Source: Nectonema munidae (taxonomy: Eukaryota; Nematomorpha; Nectonematoida; Nectonematidae). Taken from it: DNA of 64,000 nt. Positions 57,307 to 64,000 of this stretch are shown here, one piece after another. Where the stretch lies: assembly GCA_030549495.1 (NCBI GenBank), contig JAUIRK010000008.1, forward strand, positions 124,001 to 188,000, read 5' to 3'. The translations under genes and the position numbers were made by a program. The stretch's first letter is position 1; every line of letters begins with the position of its first letter. A model generated the notes under the pieces. That model ran no database searches and had not been told where the DNA came from. It was given only the letters and a program-made list of their open reading frames with translations.

Positions 57307-57580
57307 AACACATTGAATGCTGGCAAAATTTATGATAAAAAAAACTGAAAAAAAAATTTTACATTAAAAGTTACAAAAAAATACCCCACACAAATTTATT
57401 TCCGTTTATTTATTTCATAACTTAAATATCTTCACTTTATAGAAGCAATTTAATTGATTTATGTAACTTTTTGTTCAAAGTCTTATTTTCGTTCAGTATC
57501 TTCCGCTATTTTTTGTAACTTTTTTTACAAATTTTTTTCCCATTTTTTTATCATAAATTTTGCCACCATGCAATGTGTTA
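57307..57580. repeat. Fold-back element with arms of about 70 bp
   Basis: AACACATTGAATGCTGGCAA with AATTTATGATAAAAAAA at the left is matched in inverse by TTTTTTTATCATAAATTTTG then CCACCATGCAATGTGTT at the right. The arms match imperfectly over about 70 bp, with about 130 bp between. GGAAGATACT recurs outside and inside (57134, 57244, complement near 57496), so the original element may have been larger. Confidence 0.6.
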
Positions 57581-57711
57581 AAATACTGGTTGTTTTTTTA
57601 TGTAAAATTTTATATATTTTGAGGTAAATTTTTTTTCTTTTAGTTAAATTTTTTAGTATAAAACGACAATAATTTGAAAATTTTTTGTCTCCATTTTTGT
57701 CTTCTCTGGTA

Positions 57712-57900
57712 GTGATGTAGTCTACAACTCTACAAGCCGCGCTACGATACTTGTGGCTTTATTGTTAGGGTTGGCTGTGGATTTCGATAACTTAAGGTCC
57801 TGGGTTCGATCCCGCATCAATCCTACTTTTCTCATAAGTCGATACAAGGGGCGCAATTTGGCCTTCTCGATGAAAACACCCCACAGTACCGCTACCCTTG
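57712..57900 (+). mobile_element. tRNA-derived SINE, copy 4 (fullest)
   Basis: Contains a canonical RNA polymerase III B box, GGTTCGATCC at 57803-57812, in a tRNA-like context (GGTCCTGGGTTCGATCCCGC), preceded by a weak A-box-like TAGGGTTGGCTG. The 3' half (GCCTTCTCGATGAAAACACC, CCACAGTACCGCTACCCTTG) is the segment shared with the three minus-oriented copies at 1355, 23880 and 38472. Confidence 0.7.
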
Positions 57901-58089
57901 AAATCGCAAATTATGCTTTGGCCAGATGAAAACTTCTGTCGAATACAAATTTTGTGAAAAGAACGATATATTTATTGGTGGCTTGGCGCTCGCTTCTTCT
58001 CGCAGCTCCAAAATTCATTTGCAAATTTTCGCACGCTAACGACGCGTTCTATAACAGATGACATCACCTTCTCGATGGATAAAAATGAA

Positions 58090-58411
58090 TTTAAGCTTAT
58101 GATTAAAATTTGGTGGCGAGGCATCGCATTTTCTCGATTTCATCTCTATTTTCCCTTCTCAAATGCAGGAACACGATGTCACTTTTCGATCGATATCCCC
58201 AAACTCTCTCTTTCCTCACACGTATTTTCGTTTTCCTAATTTTCTCTCCCTCAACAGTGACGGGCATATTCCTTTGTAAAGTAACAATTTTCCTACCATT
58301 CACTCTCCGATTGCTTTTGTTCGATTTTAGTGCCACCGGTCTCACCCGGCTCTCTACTGAGTTTGGGGAAGTTCGGGTCTCAGTTTCCAGAAACTTCTGA
58401 GGAAAAAGGTA
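58090..58411 (+). promoter_or_regulatory. GC-richer stretch ending in a splice donor: possible first exon or promoter
   Basis: Composition is markedly less AT-rich than its surroundings, pyrimidine-rich, with many CpGs (ATCGATATCC, CGATCG, CGGGC). It ends at AAAAAG|GTAGGT (58412), a good donor. Open frames cross it on both strands but no domain is visible. It could be the 5' end of a host gene continuing beyond the window. Confidence 0.25.
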
Positions 58412-59129
58412 GGTGCTAGTCCTCTAAGAATGGGTCTCCTGTAGTTTTTGAGCATATGGGTTATGTTTAGTTTGATTTTTTGAAACAAGAATAGAATTCT
58501 CAATGATTTCGCATATAAAGTGTATTCACTAGAAATTCCACTTCCTATACAATTGGACCGACAGAAATGTTATTTTTATTAAAAAAGTACAGGATAAATT
58601 TTTAAGATTTAATTGTTATCAAACAATTATTGTACATGATAAATGTTTAATGAATGCTTGAGTTCTGCCCATTTTGTGTGAGAATTGAGAGGTAGTAAAG
58701 CGCTTGCCAAAGATTTTTTAAAAAATTATATGCTCAGATGAAAATAGCTAGCAAGAATTATATCAATCCCTGTTTACTTGTGCACTTATTGTCGTGTCTT
58801 CAATCATGTTATATGCGCAAAATTAGGTTTGCATGTAAGAATAGAATAAATCCTGAAATTTAAAAAACACTACCACCATAATGTTCGCGGATATTTAAAA
58901 GCACCCAGGAAAAACAAATATTTAACAATTTTGTGAATATTTTGAAAAGTGGTGCGAGGTTTTGGTGTATTGCAGAAGGTTTGGGTGTGTAAAAAGACAC
59001 ACTCTAAAAGTCTAAAAGATGGAGAAACAGTTAACTTCTGATGAGTATATTAGAAGACGAAATTTATTTACTATAGCAGAACGAACAAAAAAGGACATTT
59101 AGATACACACAACAAAACAACTATGATAA
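58412..59129. other. Spacer with no recognised feature
   Basis: AT-rich; short chance frames only. If the preceding stretch is a first exon, this is the start of its intron. Confidence 0.4.
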
Positions 59130-59133
59130 TTAA

Positions 59134-62100
59134 CCTTAGAAGGACGGAGTAGGGCTTTTTTTGGCTAGCAAATATTTAAAATCTCTTTTTCTGATAGAAA
59201 AATATAACTAGTCGATATGCTAACGTGGTGGTATTTTATTTTTTTTTAATGGGTTTTAAAGATAAAAATAAATATAAAATTTTCACCACATGAAAAAATA
59301 TTTATAGTAATTTATACGAAATTTAAATTTAACGCCATCTAAAATTAATATGTTTTTATGAAAAACTTAAGTTGTAACCTTAAACAAGTTATAAAAATAT
59401 AAATTTGAAGTGGATTTCAAATTTAGAATTTTTTTCTGAGGATTATTTTTGAAACACATGACGTTCGAAAATCATGTTTCTATTATTTCCTTCGCTTTGG
59501 GTATTATAGAAAGTCTTTCATTATTAGCTAATAACAAAACAAACAAGCGTACGAATATGTAGTTTTGTGAAAAAAACTATATTGTTCAATATTCAAAACT
59601 TTGTTTTCATAAATTTGTTTTCCATAGTGCAAAATATTATATATAAAAAATTAAAAGAAGAACTATAATATTTTTTATTTACAAAGAAAAAGAAGTAACA
59701 AAACAAACAAACGTTGATTTGTAGTTTTGTGAAAAAATTATATTGATCACTATTCAAACTTTGTTTTTATAAATTTATTTTTCTACAGTGCAAAATATTT
59801 TATAAAAAGTAAAAAAGTTAAAAAATTGATAAGCTTTTAGATCGATTTGTTGAACAGCGCAGGTTGCGTACTTGAATAAAAAAGAAGGAATGGACCCTTA
59901 TTGAATTTGTGTCATGTTTATCTGGGTAATAAAAGACACATCATACAACCAGAAATAATCAAAATATGATTTCAAACACAAAGAACCTTACTTGATTTGT
60001 TTTTTATCGAGAATACCGCCTGGTCCTCAATTGTTCCATTGACTACACGAACCATATATAATTGTCTATGCTTTGTTCTTTTCTCACCACTTTGGTAAAT
60101 ATTCCTTGGCATGAATGAATAGTGAAGAATCGCGTATAGATTACACAAAACCTCTCTCTTGCTTTATTTGTGTATGTGTAATAATTCTTCCATTTCTTGA
60201 CAATCTTCTTTGGTTTCCTAAGTTCTTCGCAAAATTTTATTTGGCTCCTCAGTTTTTATACAAGTGTGATGAAGGAGAACTCGTTCTGATTTTTTCAAAT
60301 AGTGAATATGAAATCAAAATGTTGATAGCAGCAAACGTTCAAGCGATGAAGAACCTCTTTGCGAAGTGTGTCCCTTGTAGCACCAGATGGAACCCTTTTT
60401 TGGGAACCGAGAGAGTTTCTGGAAGAAGCATCAACAATATCTCTCAAGAGCCGTCCAAAAGATACCAAAAATTTGAAAGTCCTTGAAATTTTTTTTTTCA
60501 CTGAATCCTTTTGAACCATATTTTTGTCGCACAAAAGAAAGAATGGAAGAAAACTACAAGTAATTTTCTATTAGAAAACATTATTTAGTTAAATGTTTTT
60601 TGTAGAAGTCCTAATTGTTTGTTGGAGAACCTCAAAGTTTTTGAAAGGTTTTCAATGGAACTTTGCTAGCATACTTAGCCTGTATTCTTTACATTGGGCG
60701 TCAAAGATCGCTTGTTCAAACTCTTTTTCTGAAAAGTATGGAACCCCTTTTTAAAAGCGCAATCGTAGAGCTATTCTTCTTATTCGTACCTTTAAAGTTT
60801 GATTCAAGAACTACAAGAAATAGTTTAGATAAATTGCTCCGATAAGTCTTACAAATTTTTCCTCGAAAACTTTCATAAATAGGTCACCATCAATGCTACA
60901 AGACGAGCGCTCGTCAGTATAGAGCGGTCACCTATAAAAGTATACGACCCATCCAAGCCAGGTCGATATGGTATGAAATTTATCACTGTGTTGACTCGTC
61001 CGTTTTTTGTTTTTTGTAGCGAAATTTATGAAAGTGGTTTAGACGACAGCGATCTTTTAAACCCAATAATATAGTAAAAAGTTGGTAAATATTTCGCTTA
61101 CCGACCGGTTTGGTTTTATGCGTGGTTTTTAGTCCCGGTTTGTGTAATGGGCTAAAAATCAAAACTATACAATCGGGTACGGGAGTAATGAGGTTCTGCC
61201 CGTGTCCGTCCGCGCTTAAAAGGTCTGGGTTTGAATGATTGTGAGAGTAGTTTTTATATTCAGAAACCTCTTCGTTAACAGTTTATATACCGAAAAACTT
61301 CTAAAAAACTTCAAACCAGTCTATGTGTTATCTAGTCAACATCTATCACAAATAGATCTTTTGGGCCCAGAAAAAGCCTCAAACTATTCTAGATTATATA
61401 GGTTTAAATCTGGAGTGTGTTTTTAACAGAATGCAAGAAATTACGTGTTATAAGGCTTCTAGACGTTGCCGTTGCAATTTTTACAAATTTTCTTGATATT
61501 GCAGTTAATAATAGTGGGTAATTATGAGAGCTATGTTCAGATGCATACCCTCAGTTTCAAGAGGAGGAAGAAATTTTATAAAACCCTTTCTCTACTTTTA
61601 GCTAAATGTGTTGATTAGAAGTCAAAGTTCATTTACTCGCTTATCTACCAGAACTTATTTCTTTTTACGGGTTTTTTGATGTTGACAGAACCCAACTACA
61701 TCAGTTCGACGAGGTATTGTTCTTTTATTGTTGTAGGCCAAGAAAAAGGGGAACAGAAAATGCAGGTATGTGGAAAATTCTTTGTAAAAGCCTACTTTAT
61801 TTATGTGTAAAAGTGCAGAAACACATAATAATTGTAAATATTTACGAATTTTTTATTATAATACTCGTGTGTTGTATTTTTATAATAGTTGAATAAATGT
61901 TAGTTCATTTTTTTTTATATATTTGAAAAACTAAATATTAATCTATGATTAATATGCTTTTGCATATGAAGTAGGTTTGTTGAAATAATTTAACAAATAA
62001 TATAATAGATGAATTTAAAATTTTTTCATAGATATGTATATCTAATAAGTGTAAACGTTATGGAAGTTCGAATGCAATTTTTATTTTTATTATAGATGAC

Positions 62101-62335
62101 GTTAACTAAAACAAACTCTTTTTTATTATAGATGGCGTTAATTCTAAAATAAGTTTTTTGATTTTTTTCGTATAAAAAACATGGAAACATATCAAACTGA
62201 ACAAAAACATTCTTAAAAGGACTTTGATATGCTAAAGCTTTATTAAAAAAAAGAAATATACTTTTTTTAAAAATTGGAGTAAAACTCCCATTAACCGTCC
62301 TTAGTGTTGCTCTAAAAAGTTCCGTCCTGCTAAGG
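59134..62335 (+). mobile_element. Decayed piggyBac transposon, 3.2 kb
   Basis: TTAA at 59130-59133 and 62336-62339. Ends CCTTAGAAGGACGGA and the complement of TCCGTCCTGCTAAGG agree at 14 of 15. The transposase is on the + strand in pieces: STRWNPFLGTERVSGRSINN (60390), LACILYIG and MEPLFKSAIVELFFLFVPLK (60670-60790), YDPSKPGRYGMKF (60945), FKPVYVLSSQHLSQIDLLGP then YRFKSGV (61300-61420). These align piece by piece with the younger copy at 49648-53026 in the same order. Many breaks; clearly dead. It is in the opposite orientation to that copy. Confidence 0.88.
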
Positions 62336-62339
62336 TTAA

Positions 62340-62744
62340 TGTATGGTGAAAAAGAACAAGAGTAATGTTTTACTTTACGGTTGCGTCAATCAAAAATTTT
62401 TTCAAACAATTATTCATTGTTGTGATGTCAATCAAACTATACATTTTCCAAACGTAGTTTATTTCGTTGATGCATATTACTAAAGATTCTATATCTTTTA
62501 CATAAAACTAACTCATTAAATTTAAAAAAAATTAGAACAAATTAGAAAAGAATAACATTTTTGATTGACGGAACCGTGAAGTAAAACATTACCAGAATAA
62601 GTAATGCTCTTTGTAAGGCAGATGATGCAATTCCCTTACGGATCGCTTAGTAATTAATTACCCAATAAGGGAAAAATATAAGGAATTAGCGAGAATTAAT
62701 ATCTTGAAGATAAAAAACAGAAGAAAATATTTTAATGGTTCAAT
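62340..62744. other. Spacer with no recognised gene
   Basis: TGAAAAAGAACAAGAGTAATGTTTTACTTTACGGTTGCGTCAATCA at about 62347-62392 is roughly matched in inverse by TGATTGACGGAACCGTGAAGTAAAACATTACC near 62562-62593, so a fold-back unit of about 250 bp may lie here. Confidence 0.4.
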
Positions 62745-63160
62745 AATCATTCTTCAATAATCAAACTTTTTATTCCAGAAATAAAAGGATTTGTAAGAAA
62801 TTGTTTGTCTCTGCATGTGTAACTTGAAGGTAGGAGTTTTGAAACGGTAGGGAGATCTTGGAGGATAGCGATCAGAACATGGTGATTCCACAACTTTGAG
62901 GTTAAATACAAAGCACAATGTAACATTGAATGAAAAAACTTGTAAAGCAAAAGCCCCACATATTTTTGATGAATTTCAGGTAATTTCAAAATTAGCAAAG
63001 AAGATTTGATTTGTATGATGAAACTTATGCTTCTTGAAGATTAAACGCAAAGCTTTTCTTTGTATAGAAAAGAGCTTGCTTCTGCTCTATAAGTTAGGTG
63101 AGACAGCATCAGAGCTTTGTACGGGAGTATGTATCACTTTTACTGGTAAAATATTTCTTG
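62745..63160 (-). mobile_element. LINE C-terminal fragment (CR1/L2-like)
   Basis: Minus strand: MLSHLTYRAEA, IQRKALRLIFKKHKFHHTNQ, then LILKLPEIHQKYVGLLLYKF and SKLWNHH, FISGIKSLI. This order (LxYGxExW, IQKRAIRLI, LKLxEIxxxxxGxxxYKF, P-SLWN-LP) is the C-terminal tail of CR1/L2-type LINEs. Spread over two or three frames, so broken. Confidence 0.55.
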
Positions 63161-63397
63161 ACTTCTTCAAAATTGATCTCTTCAGTCTAGCTTGTTATTT
63201 ATAGCAGGTCCTGAAAAATTAAAATGACCAACACCCTCTACATCTAGAAATGACGTTTCAAAATTCTGAAATGCTTCAGTAAATGCTTCAGTAACTACTA
63301 GAATAAAGTTTTAGAGTTGATTAAAAAACGCTTTTTATAAGAACCGGTTTTTTCCTTTTAGTACGTCAGTCTTTGGTTCCTATGGGTACTATACTAC

Positions 63398-63529
63398 TTA
63401 TTAATACTAGAAATTGTAAGTTCTCTTGTATTCAATCATCAACACTAACCGTACACACTGTGTGAAAGACAGGTTTTACACATGTTGATGATCAAATGCA
63501 AGAGAACTTACAATTTCTAGTTTTAATAA
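63398..63529. mobile_element. Fold-back MITE, 132 bp
   Basis: Arms of 47 bp (TTATTAATACTAGAAATTGT plus AAGTTCTCTTG and on) differ at 4 positions from the complement of the right arm, with a 38-bp centre. A single related arm, AGAAATTGTAAGTTTTCTTG, lies at 1860-1879, showing that this is a dispersed family. No target duplication could be set with confidence. Confidence 0.75.
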
Positions 63530-64000
63530 CTAAACACCTTGCATGCACAATAAGAATAAGTATTTTCATCTTTATTCCAGTTGGTCGAAGTGTGAATGTC
63601 AAATCAGGACAATTAATCTTGACCCAAAACATGGAAATAATTCATAGTTGGTTAAACGGGCTCAAAATTTCTGGATTATATTATTCATAAAAGATGAATA
63701 AATAGATTTGCCAAATTTTAACTGTTTTAATATGATATTTTTAGCTTATTTTCGATGTGAGCTGCAAAACAAGAGGTTGTGGGTCGCATGGGGCCGTGGT
63801 TTTCTCTAACGCAGCAAAGCGCCAGCCCAAATCAAAAAATTTAATAGCATTTGTGGCTTTTCATTTGCAATCAATTAATATGTCGTGTTTTTTCAAAGAA
63901 TGAAATCTTCGGTGGTTTAGAATGAGAAAGTCTCAATACTAACTCACACTTTCCAAAGAGTTGTTTAACTACGGTTATAAAAAATCTGATTAAATTCACA

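Noticed and set aside
57740-57830. Standalone tRNA gene
   Set aside because: Has a B box but a poor A box and no convincing cloverleaf; other partial copies of the same sequence in the window show it is a SINE.
1-64000. CRISPR arrays, bacterial operons or rRNA genes
   Set aside because: No regular spaced palindromic repeats, no Shine-Dalgarno-linked gene strings and no rRNA-like sequence; the introns and transposons are eukaryotic.

Overview
This window is a strongly AT-rich piece of an animal nuclear genome. Its only convincing host gene is a mitochondrial ClpX ATPase (CLPX) on the + strand, split over about 31 kb (14107-45032) into eleven exons. The exon phases close into one frame of 690 codons including the stop. 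Large introns full of transposons, the range of transposon families (pogo/Tigger, piggyBac, hAT, several non-LTR clades, a tRNA-derived SINE) and the closeness of the protein to animal CLPX suggest an invertebrate, perhaps an arthropod such as a parasitic copepod. The species cannot be fixed from sequence alone.

Layout. 1-14100 is intergenic: an edge minisatellite, LINE remnants (400-1175 +, about 1920-2130 -, 3597-4650 -, 12810-13420 +), a piggyBac remnant (5770-6235 -), a pogo-type MITE (9517-9850), a hAT relic (10108-11995) and a 440-bp repeat present twice. 14107-45032 is the clpX gene. Its introns hold a head-to-head LINE, hAT relics, an intact 1.93-kb Tigger transposon directly beside a decayed 2.16-kb Tigger, a 620-bp hAT MITE with a perfect target duplication, a third Tigger relic and a piggyBac relic. 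One intron also holds a minus-strand coding-like block of unknown identity (21545-22932). 45033-64000 is intergenic: hAT MITEs, a 1.44-kb hAT relic inserted into another repeat, a LINE tail split by a 3.38-kb intron-bearing piggyBac, a second decayed piggyBac (59134-62335), a full SINE, fold-back elements, a LINE C-terminal fragment and one GC-richer stretch that could be a promoter or first exon.

Function. ClpX is the AAA+ unfoldase that feeds proteins to ClpP in the mitochondrial matrix and also remodels proteins alone. The zinc-binding domain, Walker A and B, pore loop, arginine-finger region and sensor 2 can all be read here. The ClpP-contact (IGF-type) loop and the region after it are unusually diverged. 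The rest of the window is transposon biology: at least four DNA-transposon groups with readable ends and target duplications, and several clear nested insertions.

I found no LTR retrovirus, Polinton, CRISPR array, rRNA or standalone tRNA gene.
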